Shown here: in pieces, positions 26,854 through 36,132 of the stretch | How positions within the stretch are numbered: the stretch's first letter is position 1 | Layout: every line of letters starts with the position of its first letter | Source: an uncultured Acidimicrobiales bacterium | Lineage (GTDB): Bacteria; Actinomycetota; Acidimicrobiia; Acidimicrobiales; Aldehydirespiratoraceae | Length of the DNA: 64,000 nucleotides | Assembly: GCA_905480195.1 (NCBI GenBank) | Contig: CAJQPN010000003.1 | Location: 1-64,000, forward strand | Reading direction: 5' to 3' | Notes under the pieces: generated by a model | The model's input: the letters and a program-made list of their open reading frames with translations, nothing else | The model's database searches: none | Told to the model about the DNA's origin: nothing | Program-made: the position numbers and the translations under genes

Positions 26854-27864
26854 CTACTCCTCGTTGTCCTCGACCCAGAGCGGATCGCAGCTGAAATACC
26901 CCGTCGCACCCACGCTCTCATCGCCATCGACAGCCTCCGAGTCGTCCACCAGATCACCTTCGATGAAGCCGTTCGGACCGTATGGTGTGAGACATTCAGC
27001 GATCTCTGCCGGGGTCTGCCCCTGCAACAGGTCGAGCGTGAGGGCGCGCAGCGGCTCGGCTTCATAGTCCTCGGGCAAAAGCGTCAAGTACATCTTCGAT
27101 TCTGAGATCGACGCAAGAAGTTGGGCTGCCTCGTTCGGCACCGCAAAGGTCACTGCACCGCCCTGCGGGATGATCGCACCGGTATCCGCCTGGCCAGGAG
27201 CCAACGCCTGCCGAGCGCCGATCGCAAGGATCTCAAGTCGCTGGAATACATACCGGGCTGGCTGGTCGTAGGTGCAGTACAGCTCCTCAATCGGTACGTC
27301 CTCCAAGGCGGTTGGAATAGCGCTGTCGAGGGTCGCGTCCGTTTCGCCATCGACTGTTGTCTCGTCGTTCTCTTCGGTTTCGTCGGTCACACAAAAGGAG
27401 TCATGGCGAACCATCAAGTTGACCTCATCGCCGGGCTGAAGATAGCCCCCGACAGCACTGATCTGCCCGATCTGCAACGTGATCGCCACCTGGCCTGACG
27501 GGATCTGGTCGACAAAGCTTCGCCGAACGATCTCGGGCCTCACCCACTGACCGCTGGCCAAAATGACCTGGTTTTTCGCAATGATGCCGCCAGCGACCAG
27601 CCCTGCGATTTGCTCTTCGCCATCGATTGGCAGGAAGGTGCTCGGCCGCAACTCGAGCGGGATTTGCGCCACCTCGAACAGCAACAGCGCCTCCGCAGCC
27701 GGCGTGCCGACTGGGATGTCCTGCGCTGCGATGTAGACGTCGACAGACTGCTTCTGGGCTGCGATGTCGTCCTCGATTCCTCGGATGTAGTTGAGGAGCG
27801 CGACGGCGGAAAAAATTCCGACAAAGATTGCAACAACGAGGAGAAGCGTCTTTCGGGAACTCAC
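26854..27864 (-). CDS. cpaB: CpaB/RcpC-family Flp pilus assembly protein
   Basis: A 336-residue envelope protein. One N-terminal anchor helix (LLLVVAIFVGIFSAVALL) is followed by a SAF domain (DVYIAAQDIPVGTPA, IAKNQVILASGQW) and the RcpC/CpaB core (VAITLQIGQISAVGGYLQPGDEVNLMV). An acidic insert about residues 160-195 is unusual for the family. The last 60 residues are Cys-containing and acidic, ending LWVEDNEE. CpaB proteins sit in the periplasmic space and are needed for Flp assembly. It is the promoter-proximal gene of the Tad operon; GTG start with CGAGG upstream. Confidence 0.86.
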   Translation of the reverse strand: MSSRKTLLLVVAIFVGIFSAVALLNYIRGIEDDIAAQKQSVDVYIAAQDIPVGTPAAEALLLFEVAQIPLELRPSTFLPIDGEEQIAGLVAGGIIAKNQVILASGQWVRPEIVRRSFVDQIPSGQVAITLQIGQISAVGGYLQPGDEVNLMVRHDSFCVTDETEENDETTVDGETDATLDSAIPTALEDVPIEELYCTYDQPARYVFQRLEILAIGARQALAPGQADTGAIIPQGGAVTFAVPNEAAQLLASISESKMYLTLLPEDYEAEPLRALTLDLLQGQTPAEIAECLTPYGPNGFIEGDLVDDSEAVDGDESVGATGYFSCDPLWVEDNEE

Positions 27865-28079
27865 GAAGACCTCGGGATCGGGGTGGGGAACTTGTGCGAA
27901 TTAGGGCGAGCGAAGATTGGGCACGGCTGTGAAAGCCAACCGAATGCAGCCTCCATACCCTACATATAAATCTGCTTAGCTCTCGTCACCAACAGGCTTC
28001 TCCTTTACGAATTATTCACTGAAGGAATGCAAGAAGTACCCGTTCATCGGACTGCATGCCCGAGACGTGACCTACCGGT

Positions 28080-29447
28080 TCACTCGCTCTCGGCGTCGAC
28101 CGCGACTTCCTCCTCGACGTACTCGTACTCGTACTCGACGTCTTCGCCATCCTCGCCCTGAGGCACAACCTCGCCGACGGCAGAATCGCCCTGCTCCGCG
28201 AAGTACTCCTCCCAGGCAGCCTGACCCTCGGAGGCCTCGTTCCCTCCGATGTAATTGCCGTCAGAATCGTAGGCGTGCTCTCCGAAGTGTTCTTGGTACT
28301 CGGCGGCAACATCGCCACCTTCGGCCGCCTGCTTGATCGACAAGCTGATGCGGCGACGTTGCAAGTCGAGATCAATGATCTTGACCCAGAGCTCTTCACC
28401 CGGAGTGACGACCTGCTCCGGCAAATCAACGTGGTGGGCCGACATCTCAGAAATATGCACCAAGCCCTCGATGCCATCGCCGACCTGAACAAACGAACCG
28501 AATGGAACGAGCTTCGTAACGCGGCCGTAAACGAGTTCACCAACGCGGTGCCCTGAAGCAAACTCCTGCCACGGGTCCTGTTGCGTGGCCTTCAGTGAGA
28601 GACTGATGCGTTCGCGGTCAAGATCGACTTCGAGAACTTCAACGTCAATCTCGTCGCCGACCGCCACGACCGACGATGGGTGGTCCACGTGCTTCCAGCT
28701 GAGTTCCGAAACGTGAATGAGCCCGTCCATCCCCCCAAGGTCAACGAACGCACCGAAGTTGACGACACTCGACACGACACCCTGGCGACGCTCGCCCGGC
28801 TTGAGATTGTCGAGGAAGGCACCACGTTGTTCTTTTTGGGTCTCCTCGAGCCAGCCTCGCCGGCTGAGCACCACATTGTTGCGATTCTTGTCGAGTTCGA
28901 TGATCTTGGCCTCAACCTCCTTGCCGATGTAGGGCTGAAGGTCGCGCACTCGACGCAACTCGACGAGCGACGCCGGAAGGAAACCGCGCAGGCCGATGTC
29001 GACGATCAGGCCGCCCTTGACAACCTCGATGACCTGGCCCTTGACGATGCCGTCGGCTTCCTTGAGCTCTTCGATCTTGCCCCACGCTCGCTCGTACTGG
29101 GCACGCTTCTTCGACAGGACAAGGCGGCCTTCCTTGTCTTCTTTCGTGACAACGAGCGCCTCGATCTTCTCGCCCATCGAGACGACCTCGGACGGGTCGA
29201 TGTCGTTGCGGATGCTCAGCTCGCGCGAGGGAATGACGCCCTCGCTCTTGTAGCCGATGTCGAGAAGGACCTCGTCCTGGTCCACTCGGACGACGGTGCC
29301 CTCGACGAGCTGACCGTCCTCGACGAGGACCATGGTGGAGGTGTAGGCCTCTTCGATGTCGACACCACCAAGGTCGGTGTCGATGATCTGGCGAGGGGTG
29401 TAGTTGCCGTCGGAATCAAAGGTTCCGAATTCGGTCGTATCAGTCAT
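28080..29447 (-). CDS. rpsA: 30S ribosomal protein S1
   Basis: A 455-residue protein with four S1 (OB-fold) repeats. They begin near VEGTVVRVDQDEVLLDIGYK, VKGQVIEVVKGGLIVDIG, RQGVVSSVVNFGAFVDLG and VYGRVTKLVPFGSFVQVG, the actinobacterial four-repeat arrangement. S1 helps mRNA bind the ribosome and associates with the 30S subunit. After the repeats comes an acidic Tyr-rich tail (VEYEYEYVEEEVAVDAESE). If leaderless mRNAs are common here, S1 may be needed for only part of the transcriptome; that is inference. The ATG lacks a strong Shine-Dalgarno. Confidence 0.96.
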   Translation of the reverse strand: MTDTTEFGTFDSDGNYTPRQIIDTDLGGVDIEEAYTSTMVLVEDGQLVEGTVVRVDQDEVLLDIGYKSEGVIPSRELSIRNDIDPSEVVSMGEKIEALVVTKEDKEGRLVLSKKRAQYERAWGKIEELKEADGIVKGQVIEVVKGGLIVDIGLRGFLPASLVELRRVRDLQPYIGKEVEAKIIELDKNRNNVVLSRRGWLEETQKEQRGAFLDNLKPGERRQGVVSSVVNFGAFVDLGGMDGLIHVSELSWKHVDHPSSVVAVGDEIDVEVLEVDLDRERISLSLKATQQDPWQEFASGHRVGELVYGRVTKLVPFGSFVQVGDGIEGLVHISEMSAHHVDLPEQVVTPGEELWVKIIDLDLQRRRISLSIKQAAEGGDVAAEYQEHFGEHAYDSDGNYIGGNEASEGQAAWEEYFAEQGDSAVGEVVPQGEDGEDVEYEYEYVEEEVAVDAESE

Positions 29448-29535
29448 TGTATTTTTCTCGGCGAATCGAGGTGCCCGGGCAGTATCGGACTGCGTAGGCC
29501 TGTCAGGCAGACAGCGCCGTCAGGCTACCGCCGCT

Positions 29536-31065
29536 TCAACCGATGTCCTCGAGGCCGATCTCGCGCTTGCGACGGCCGACGAAGTCGGCCAACTCTGCGT
29601 GGCGTGCATCGTCGAGCGGGGGCGGCACGTAGGCCTCGAGCAACTCCTTCCACGCACCGGTGGCGCGATCGATGACCCGGGTGGAGCCGGCTTCCTCCCA
29701 GGCTTCGTAGTTGCTCCAGTCCGACAACTTCGGCGTGTGGAACTCCGACTGGTAGCGCTTCAACGTATGCGGTGAGCCAAGAAAGTGGCCGCCCGCACCC
29801 ACTTCCTTAATGGCGTCGATTACCTCATCAGCATCACTCAAGTCGATTCGGGGCTTGATTGCGTCGTACATCTCGATGAGGTCGGCGTCGAGCATCGTCT
29901 TCTCGAAGCCAGTGGTGAGACCGCCCTGCATCCAGCCATGGCCATGATGGACAAAGTGCGCTCCACCCATGTGCGCAGCCATGATCGACATCATCGACTC
30001 GTACGTCGCTTGCGAATCGACCGTGTTAGCGGTACTCCCAAGCCATGTGCGATAGGGCATGTCGTAAAACCGCGCCATCTGACCGGCTGCGATTGCACCG
30101 GTGACTGCCTCAGGAACACCCATCGCCGGCGCACCGCTTCGCATGTCGACCGCAGCGACCAGTGAACCGTAGAAGAGGTGACACCCCGGAACCTCCATCT
30201 GCAGGTAGGCCGAGACCCCGACGCTCTCGGCGTTGTGTTGGATGAGGCTCCCCGAGGCGGTGATCGGCGACATCGCCCCCGACATCGCCACCGGAGAAAC
30301 CACCGTCGCCTGACCCCGTTTGGCTAACGCGATCGAGCCGAGGAGGAGAGGCTCGTCGACCAGCAGTGGCGAGTTGACGTTCAGGATCGACATGGTGTGC
30401 GGCGTGGCACAGAGTTGAGCCTCGTCGATCCCGTAGCCGAGCTTGATCATCTCGAGACCATCGTCGACCCGGGTCGTGCCGATGCCATACACCCGCAGTG
30501 CTTTGTCGGAGAGCGTGATCCAGTCGAATACGGAGTCCAGGTGCCGAGTGTTTGGCGGTCGGTCGATCGGTTCGACCGAGTGGCCGCCGAAAAGGTGGCA
30601 GCTCGGAAGCATGTGACCGAGCTTGATCAGTTCCTGAAGCGCCTCGCCGGTGCCGGGCCGACGACCCCGCTCGGCATCGACCACGTTCGGGGCGCTTGAT
30701 GCCGACCCCCACGCGATCGAGTCGCCCCCGAAGTGAACCGTCTTGGACGGATCGCGTGCTGCAATGTCGAAACTCGACGGGGCAAGCCCGACGAAGTGCT
30801 CCACGACAGTGGGGTCGAAGCGGACGTTGCCGGTGCCACGGTCGACCAAGCACCCGTTGGCCTCAAGCGTCTCCCATGCCGACTCGGCATGAAAGGTCAA
30901 GCCAACCTCGGAAAGGATCCGCATTGACAGACGGTGAACGTCTCGGACCTCCTCCTCGGTAAGCACGGTTGACGGGGCGAACTTCCGCCGCATCGGTACG
31001 AAGGTCGGCGGCCGCACCGACTCACGCTCGGCGGCACCTCGACGACGTTCCCCGCGGCGAACCAT
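29536..31065 (-). CDS. MttB-family (trimethylamine methyltransferase-like) protein, non-pyrrolysine
   Basis: A 509-residue TIM-barrel corrinoid-type methyltransferase of the MttB superfamily. Typical stretches are LSMRILSEVGLTFHAESAWE, GGHSVEPIDRPP and a C-terminal GSPHTLKRYQSEFHTPKLSD. The archaeal MttB uses a pyrrolysine encoded by an in-frame amber codon. Here the frame is uninterrupted, so this is a non-Pyl member, whose known relatives demethylate betaine-type or other quaternary amines. No cognate corrinoid protein or reductive activase is adjacent, so substrate and partner are open. A TAATTT box lies 8 bases before the ATG. A downstream ATG at residue 26 is possible. Confidence 0.87.
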   Translation of the reverse strand: MVRRGERRRGAAERESVRPPTFVPMRRKFAPSTVLTEEEVRDVHRLSMRILSEVGLTFHAESAWETLEANGCLVDRGTGNVRFDPTVVEHFVGLAPSSFDIAARDPSKTVHFGGDSIAWGSASSAPNVVDAERGRRPGTGEALQELIKLGHMLPSCHLFGGHSVEPIDRPPNTRHLDSVFDWITLSDKALRVYGIGTTRVDDGLEMIKLGYGIDEAQLCATPHTMSILNVNSPLLVDEPLLLGSIALAKRGQATVVSPVAMSGAMSPITASGSLIQHNAESVGVSAYLQMEVPGCHLFYGSLVAAVDMRSGAPAMGVPEAVTGAIAAGQMARFYDMPYRTWLGSTANTVDSQATYESMMSIMAAHMGGAHFVHHGHGWMQGGLTTGFEKTMLDADLIEMYDAIKPRIDLSDADEVIDAIKEVGAGGHFLGSPHTLKRYQSEFHTPKLSDWSNYEAWEEAGSTRVIDRATGAWKELLEAYVPPPLDDARHAELADFVGRRKREIGLEDIG

Positions 31066-31076
31066 GCGAGATGAAA

Positions 31077-31820
31077 TTACCCCTGACGTCGGGCGATCAC
31101 GAGCAGTTCCGGGAAGTTCCCGTCAGGCGGGAAATCCGTCCAGTTGCCCGGCTCAGCCGCAGTCATCGACTCGATGGCAAGACCCGCCATCTCGCACATC
31201 AGGCGGAGTTCGCGCGGCGTGAAACAGGTCGTCCAAAGATCACACTCCTTCGCCACACCGGCCGGGTCACGCACCTCGGTGGTCTCGCGATGGACGCCCC
31301 GGACGGCGTCGAACTCGTTGCCGTCGAGCAGATTGGCGACTTGGAGGTAGGCGTTGAAGGAAGTGAACACGACATGGCCACCCGGCCTCACCGCCCGTGC
31401 CATCCGTTCGAGAACCTCGCGATCTGGGTCGACTGCCCCGCCCGCTGCGGGTCCACCGCTCATTCCGAACGCCCCTTGGCAGACCGAGAGGACAAGATCG
31501 AACTCGGCATCAAAGCCCATCGCGCGAGCATCCATCGGCTCGAACGTCACCCCTACTGGCGCGTCGACGCTGGCGACGGCGATGAAGGTCTCACTGATAT
31601 CGACGCCATGGACGGCGAAACCCCGTCGCCCGAGCGCGTGGGCGTGGCGACCAGGACCGCATCCGACGTCGAGGACCCGAGCCCCTGCATCGAGCGGAAC
31701 ACGCCGAAGTAGTTGGTCGATCTCCTTTTCGGTTCCCTTCGTGAACGAGTAGCGAAGGTAGGCCGGCCCCATATGGTCGGCGAGATCTTCGAACCAGTGA
31801 CGTTTCGTACCTCCTGCCAT
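31077..31820 (-). CDS. SAM-dependent methyltransferase
   Basis: A 247-residue class I methyltransferase. Motif I is VLDVGCGPGRHAHALGRRGF, motif II ends AVHGVDIS, and FDLVLSVCQGAFGM is the motif IV region, followed by VRPGGHVVFTSFNA. Substrate unknown. It lies upstream of the MttB-family gene, 11 bases away. The pairing with a methylamine-type methyltransferase may be functional or incidental. Confidence 0.85.
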   Translation of the reverse strand: MAGGTKRHWFEDLADHMGPAYLRYSFTKGTEKEIDQLLRRVPLDAGARVLDVGCGPGRHAHALGRRGFAVHGVDISETFIAVASVDAPVGVTFEPMDARAMGFDAEFDLVLSVCQGAFGMSGGPAAGGAVDPDREVLERMARAVRPGGHVVFTSFNAYLQVANLLDGNEFDAVRGVHRETTEVRDPAGVAKECDLWTTCFTPRELRLMCEMAGLAIESMTAAEPGNWTDFPPDGNFPELLVIARRQG

Positions 31821-31999
31821 GCGGCAATCATTGCCGCTGTGAGACGGCCGGCCTTGTCAAGCGCCAGCAATTGAAGGATTCAGCCGCACAGGGGCAAGAC
31901 ACAACGACTCCCGCCACGGCAGGCGATCACCTGCAAGCCTTCGGAAGTGGAGCGTTCCCCTGTTTCCCGTGCTTCTCGGTTGCGACGGTCCAGTTCCTT

Positions 32000-32458
32000 T
32001 TACAACCGTTCCCATTCTTCGGACGAGATTCGGGTCTCTGCGGACACGGTGTCCAAATCCAACACGCAACGAAGACCACTACCGGCGCACGGCTCCGTCG
32101 TCGATGTCGTCGGTAGAGAGGCATCGCCCCCGATCTCGATGTTGACCTGATCGAACTTGTCAACCGTAGAACCCGCCCCAAATACGAAAGCGGCGCCGAC
32201 CAACAAGAGCACCATGAACAACGTAAACACGACGTGGAAGAACAACCAGCCGAGCCAGACCTTCGCTGAGAACCGAAAAACGCGGGATATCCGTCCCTGC
32301 TGCTTCGTCTCGCTGCGTTGCTCCAGCAGCACCAGCTTGTGCTCGGCTAACTCGGCACGTTGACGCATCGCCTCCAGCTCGGCGATCTCGGCACGCTGAC
32401 GCAACGCAGCCAACTCGGCTTGGTGATCTGATTTCGCTTCGTTGAACGGGTTCGTCAT
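32000..32458 (-). CDS. Hypothetical protein: coiled coil plus one membrane helix
   Basis: 152 residues: an N-terminal charged helix rich in Ala/Glu/Arg heptads (AELAALRQRAEIAELEAMRQ, residues 14-33), then a basic region, one hydrophobic segment (LFFHVVFTLFMVLLLVGAAFVF) and a short extracytoplasmic tail with two Cys (CAGSGLRC) that could form a disulfide. No domain recognised. It lies on the minus strand between polA and the methyltransferase; nothing indicates its job. Confidence 0.7.
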   Translation of the reverse strand: MTNPFNEAKSDHQAELAALRQRAEIAELEAMRQRAELAEHKLVLLEQRSETKQQGRISRVFRFSAKVWLGWLFFHVVFTLFMVLLLVGAAFVFGAGSTVDKFDQVNIEIGGDASLPTTSTTEPCAGSGLRCVLDLDTVSAETRISSEEWERL

Positions 32459-32602
32459 CAGTTGGATTCTGTCATCTTCAGCGGACTCCCAACCAGCTTC
32501 GTTCGGCTCTGTTCAACCTCGCCGATGGTTGCACCGGCCAGCGCCCGTCATCACGAACGACCATCACTAACACAATCGAGGCAGGCACGACGGGCTGGTC
32601 GC

Positions 32603-35260
32603 TCAACCCTTAGCGTCAGCCCAGGTGTCGACAATCTGGAGATCGATCTCGAGTGGCACTCGCAGCTCGAAGGCTTCGCGCATGATCGACGTCATCAGCT
32701 CGCCTGCACGGTCGATCTCCGACTCGGGGGCCTCGACGATGATCTCGTCGTGGACCTGGAGCACGATCGTACTTTCGAGCCCCTCCTGCTCGAACGCCCG
32801 GTCGAGGTTGACGAGTGCGACCTTGAAAATGTCGGCCGCAAGGCCCTGGATGCCAGCATTCATCGCCTGGCGTTCGCCGGCCTGTCGGATCTGGCGGTTA
32901 CCGGATGACAGTTCGGGGATCTGGCGACGCCGGCCGAAGAGCGTCTCGGTGTATCCCCGTTCGCGAGCGAGCTCAACGGTGTCGTCCATGTACTGCTTCA
33001 CCGCCGGGAAGGCCTTGAAATAGTTCTCGAGGATCTCTGCAGCTTCTGCAACCGAGATGTTGAGCCGCTGAGCCAGGCCATAGGCCTCCATGCCATAGGC
33101 AAGGCCGTATGAGACCATCTTCGCTTTCGAGCGCTCCTCGACGTGTACATCCTCGGCTGCGATACCGAACACCCGTGCTGCCGTCGCCGTGTGGATGTCG
33201 TTACCGGCCTCGAACTCCTCGATGAGGCCTGGATCATCTGCGAGGTGAGCGATGCAGCGCAGCTCGATCTGGTCGTAATCGGCAATGAGGAGCTTGTGGC
33301 CGACCGGGGCGACGAAAGCAGTGCGGAACACGCGGCCGCGCTCGGAGCGAACGGGAATGTTGTGCAGGTTCGGCTGATCAGAAGACAGCCGACCGGTTCG
33401 GGCGACGGTCTGCTGGAAGGTGGCCCGGATACGGTCCCCCTCCCCCACCTCGGCGAGCAGGCCCTCGCCGTAGGTCGACCGGAGCTTCTCGACCTCGCGG
33501 TACTGCAAGAGATCCTCCACGATCGGATGCTCGTTGCGCATCTTTTCGAGGGACTGCGCATCGGTCGAGAAGCCGGTTTTGGTCTTTTTTTGCGGTGTGA
33601 GCCCCAACTCGTCAAAAAGGACCTCACGCAACTGTTTCGTCGAGTTCACATTGAAGTCGTGGCCGGCGCGCTCGATCACCGCCTCGCGCCGCGCGTCGGT
33701 CTCAGCGACCAGTTCATCACGGATCGTCCGCAACACGGCTGGATCGACACCGATGCCTCGGTGCTCCATCTTGGCGAGCACCCTCACGAGTGGGACCTCA
33801 AGATCGTCGTGCAACGCCAGCAGTCCTTGGCTCGCCATCGCCTCGCGCAGCGGCGTCACGAGGTGATGGACCGCAAGCGCGGCAGTCGCCGCATCCTCAG
33901 ACTCGTCGGCGAACGCACCGGAATCCAGGTTGAGCTGCCCTTCTGGTGGACCCGACTCGCGCAGTTCCATGCCGTAGTGTCTGGACAGCAGCGAGCCGAG
34001 GTCGTAGACGCTGTCGGCCGGGTCCAACAGGTAGGCAGCGAGCCGGGTGTCGACGGCGAGATCTCGAACGTCGACACCGTGGTCGTACAGGCGGCGCATG
34101 CTGGCCTTGGCGCCATGCATGGCGACGGGTCGCCCATCGGGGCCGAAGAGCGAACGCAAGGCACCGAGCAGACCAACGTCGCTGAAAAAGCTGCCCTTGA
34201 CGAAGCCGACCTCGCCATTGTCGCCATCGACCACGAACGCAAACCCGGCATCTATTCCCGCCTCGGACACACCGAGCGCGAGGACGTCGGAGCCCGAGCT
34301 CACAATGGCGAGCGAAGCGGCCGCATCGTCCGGGGTCCCATAGACTGTGACGTTGGCAACCAACACCTCGTCAGGGGCTGAGCCAACTTCACCGAACACC
34401 GGAGCCAGCCGATCCCACAGCGTGCGGAACTCGAGGAAGTCGAACAGCTTCTTGATGATGTCGACGTCGGGAGACCCCTGGACGAGATCATCGAGTGAGA
34501 AGTCCATCGTCACGTCGCGAACGAGTTCCATCATTTCGACGTTGTTGCGGACGTTCACTTCGCTGGCTGCGAGGTTCTCGCGGAGCTTCGGTGTGAGTTC
34601 GTCGAGCGCTGCATAGATCCCGTCGATCCCGCCGCGCTCGTTGATCAGCTTCGCCGCTGTCTTCTCTCCGACCCCCGGCACACCGGGGAGGTTGTCGGAG
34701 TTGTCACCGCGTAACGCCGCGTACTGGACATAGTCAGACGGCTTCACCCCGGTGCGATCAAGGATGCCGGCCTCGTCGTAGAGGGCATAGTCGCTCACAC
34801 CCCGCTTGTTGTAGAGAACCTTGACGTGCGGGTCTTCAACAAGCTGATAACTGTCTCGATCACCGGTGACGATGATGATGTCATCGCCGCGGTCACGTCC
34901 CTGTGTCGCCAGGGTTGCAATGATGTCATCGGCTTCGAAACCAACGACCTCGAGCTGGGGGATGGCCATCGCATCAAGTACTTCGCGAACGAGTCCCATC
35001 TGCTGGCGGAGAATGTCGGGGGCCGACTCCCGCTGGGCCTTGTAGGTCGGCGTCATTTCGTGTCGAAATGTCGGCTCCGGTCGGTCGAACGCAACCGCGA
35101 TGTGGTCCGGTTCGTGATCCTTCATCAGATTGATCAACATCGACGTGAAACCGAACACGGCGTTGGTTACCTGTCCAGAGGCCGTCGCCATATCGGTCGG
35201 GAGTGCGAAGAACGCGCGATAGGTCAGCGAGTTCCCGTCGATCAGCATCACAGTCGGCAT
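32603..35260 (-). CDS. polA: DNA polymerase I
   Basis: An 885-residue family A polymerase. The N-terminal 5' nuclease shows LIDGNSLTYRAFFALP, AVAFDRPEPTFRHE and the DNLPGVPGVGEKTA H3TH region. The middle domain is exonuclease-like but the DxE of motif I is absent (VLALGVSEAG), so proofreading is probably lost, as in many actinobacterial Pol I enzymes. Polymerase motifs are intact: A (LLIADYDQIELRCIAHLADD), B (KAKMVSYGLAYGMEAYGLA) and C (LQVHDEIIVEAPE). It replaces RNA primers and fills repair gaps. It lies 11 bases after pdtaR. Confidence 0.97.
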   Translation of the reverse strand: MPTVMLIDGNSLTYRAFFALPTDMATASGQVTNAVFGFTSMLINLMKDHEPDHIAVAFDRPEPTFRHEMTPTYKAQRESAPDILRQQMGLVREVLDAMAIPQLEVVGFEADDIIATLATQGRDRGDDIIIVTGDRDSYQLVEDPHVKVLYNKRGVSDYALYDEAGILDRTGVKPSDYVQYAALRGDNSDNLPGVPGVGEKTAAKLINERGGIDGIYAALDELTPKLRENLAASEVNVRNNVEMMELVRDVTMDFSLDDLVQGSPDVDIIKKLFDFLEFRTLWDRLAPVFGEVGSAPDEVLVANVTVYGTPDDAAASLAIVSSGSDVLALGVSEAGIDAGFAFVVDGDNGEVGFVKGSFFSDVGLLGALRSLFGPDGRPVAMHGAKASMRRLYDHGVDVRDLAVDTRLAAYLLDPADSVYDLGSLLSRHYGMELRESGPPEGQLNLDSGAFADESEDAATAALAVHHLVTPLREAMASQGLLALHDDLEVPLVRVLAKMEHRGIGVDPAVLRTIRDELVAETDARREAVIERAGHDFNVNSTKQLREVLFDELGLTPQKKTKTGFSTDAQSLEKMRNEHPIVEDLLQYREVEKLRSTYGEGLLAEVGEGDRIRATFQQTVARTGRLSSDQPNLHNIPVRSERGRVFRTAFVAPVGHKLLIADYDQIELRCIAHLADDPGLIEEFEAGNDIHTATAARVFGIAAEDVHVEERSKAKMVSYGLAYGMEAYGLAQRLNISVAEAAEILENYFKAFPAVKQYMDDTVELARERGYTETLFGRRRQIPELSSGNRQIRQAGERQAMNAGIQGLAADIFKVALVNLDRAFEQEGLESTIVLQVHDEIIVEAPESEIDRAGELMTSIMREAFELRVPLEIDLQIVDTWADAKG

Positions 35261-35271
35261 TGCTGCCGACC

Positions 35272-35841
35272 CTACTGCTCCAAAATCTCGCGCGCGATGT
35301 CGATCATCCTGCGACGCCCTGACATCGCACCTCGTTGCAGAAAGCGGAACGCATCGCTTTCCGACAAGTCGTTACGATCCATCAGAACGCCTTTTGCCCG
35401 TTCGATCGTCTTGCGCTCTTCGAACCGTTCCTCGAGAGCAGCCATCTGCCCTGCGAGAGCTTCGGCTTCGCGTCTGCGGGTCACCGCCAGTTCGACCGTC
35501 GCGATCAAATCATCGCGGCGATACGGCTTGATCAGGTACGCCATGGCACCAGCATCACTCGCCTCGTCGATCAGCTCGCGTTGGCTGAACGCCGTGAGTA
35601 GTACGACTGCGGTCGACGACTCGGCAGTGATCACCCGGGCCGCCTCGATGCCGCTCATTCCCGGCATCTTGACGTCGAGCAAGGCGAGATCGGGTTCGTG
35701 CTCGGCAACGAGGCGGAGAGCGTCGTCGCCCCGGCCGCAGGCGGCGACCACGATGTAGCCGGAGTCTTGCAGCGCTTCGATGAGATCAAGCCTGATGATC
35801 GCTTCGTCTTCTGCAACGACAAGCCGCAGTGCATCACTCAC
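35272..35841 (-). CDS. pdtaR: ANTAR-domain response regulator (PdtaR-like)
   Basis: A 189-residue RNA-binding antiterminator. The receiver has AEDE (residues 9-12), the phospho-acceptor Asp in LALLDVKMPGM, TAFSQ and the conserved Lys in YLIKPYRRDD. The C-terminal ANTAR domain shows KTIERAKGVLMDRNDLSESDAFRFLQR. In mycobacteria PdtaR, with kinase PdtaS, controls gene sets by binding terminators; the pdtaR-polA neighbourhood is shared with this window. GTG start overlapping the upstream coiled-coil gene (GTGA). No PdtaS kinase is nearby. Confidence 0.92.
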   Translation of the reverse strand: MSDALRLVVAEDEAIIRLDLIEALQDSGYIVVAACGRGDDALRLVAEHEPDLALLDVKMPGMSGIEAARVITAESSTAVVLLTAFSQRELIDEASDAGAMAYLIKPYRRDDLIATVELAVTRRREAEALAGQMAALEERFEERKTIERAKGVLMDRNDLSESDAFRFLQRGAMSGRRRMIDIAREILEQ

Positions 35842-36125
35842 GGGCCCGTGAGCCGATCGAGTAGCTCATCTTGTTCTGCGTCGAGCGCTGCGACCTCGGC
35901 CTGAAGCCGATCGCGGTGCTTGCGCAGTCGATCGGCATGGCGGCTCGCTTTTCGATGTTCCTTCTCGGCGATGGGTGTTTCCGACACCAGGGAGCGGAGT
36001 CTTGCGTCGTCAGCCTCGTCGGCGAGTTGGACCAACTGTTCCTCGGTGACGCCGAGATCGTCACGCGCCGACCTGAGCCTTTCGCTCACACTCCGAAGCC
36101 GGCGCTCGATCTGGGCCCGAGACAT
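35838..36125 (-). CDS. Small coiled-coil protein upstream of pdtaR
   Basis: 95 residues, nearly all predicted helix with Leu/Arg/Glu heptads (QIERRLRSVSERLRSARDD; RKASRHADRLRKHRDRLQAE). No family recognised. The stop overlaps the pdtaR GTG as GTGA, so the two are translationally linked. I chose the ATG at MSRAQIERR because a TATGCT box sits exactly 7 bases upstream; an ATG four codons further upstream would overlap the box. It is driven by a divergent promoter shared with the lipoprotein gene on the other strand. Confidence 0.65.
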   Translation of the reverse strand: MSRAQIERRLRSVSERLRSARDDLGVTEEQLVQLADEADDARLRSLVSETPIAEKEHRKASRHADRLRKHRDRLQAEVAALDAEQDELLDRLTGP

Positions 36126-36132
36126 GACGCCG

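Noticed and set aside
28680-29675. Plus-strand frame of 331 codons opposite rpsA
   Set aside because: Shadow of the S1 repeats; Leu/Asp periodicity mirrors the sense gene.
29536-31065. Pyrrolysine-containing MttB
   Set aside because: No in-frame TAG in the coding frame; the gene reads through as an ordinary protein.
33143-34381. 412-codon plus-strand frame opposite polA
   Set aside because: No start site or motif; polA polymerase motifs on the minus strand are definitive.
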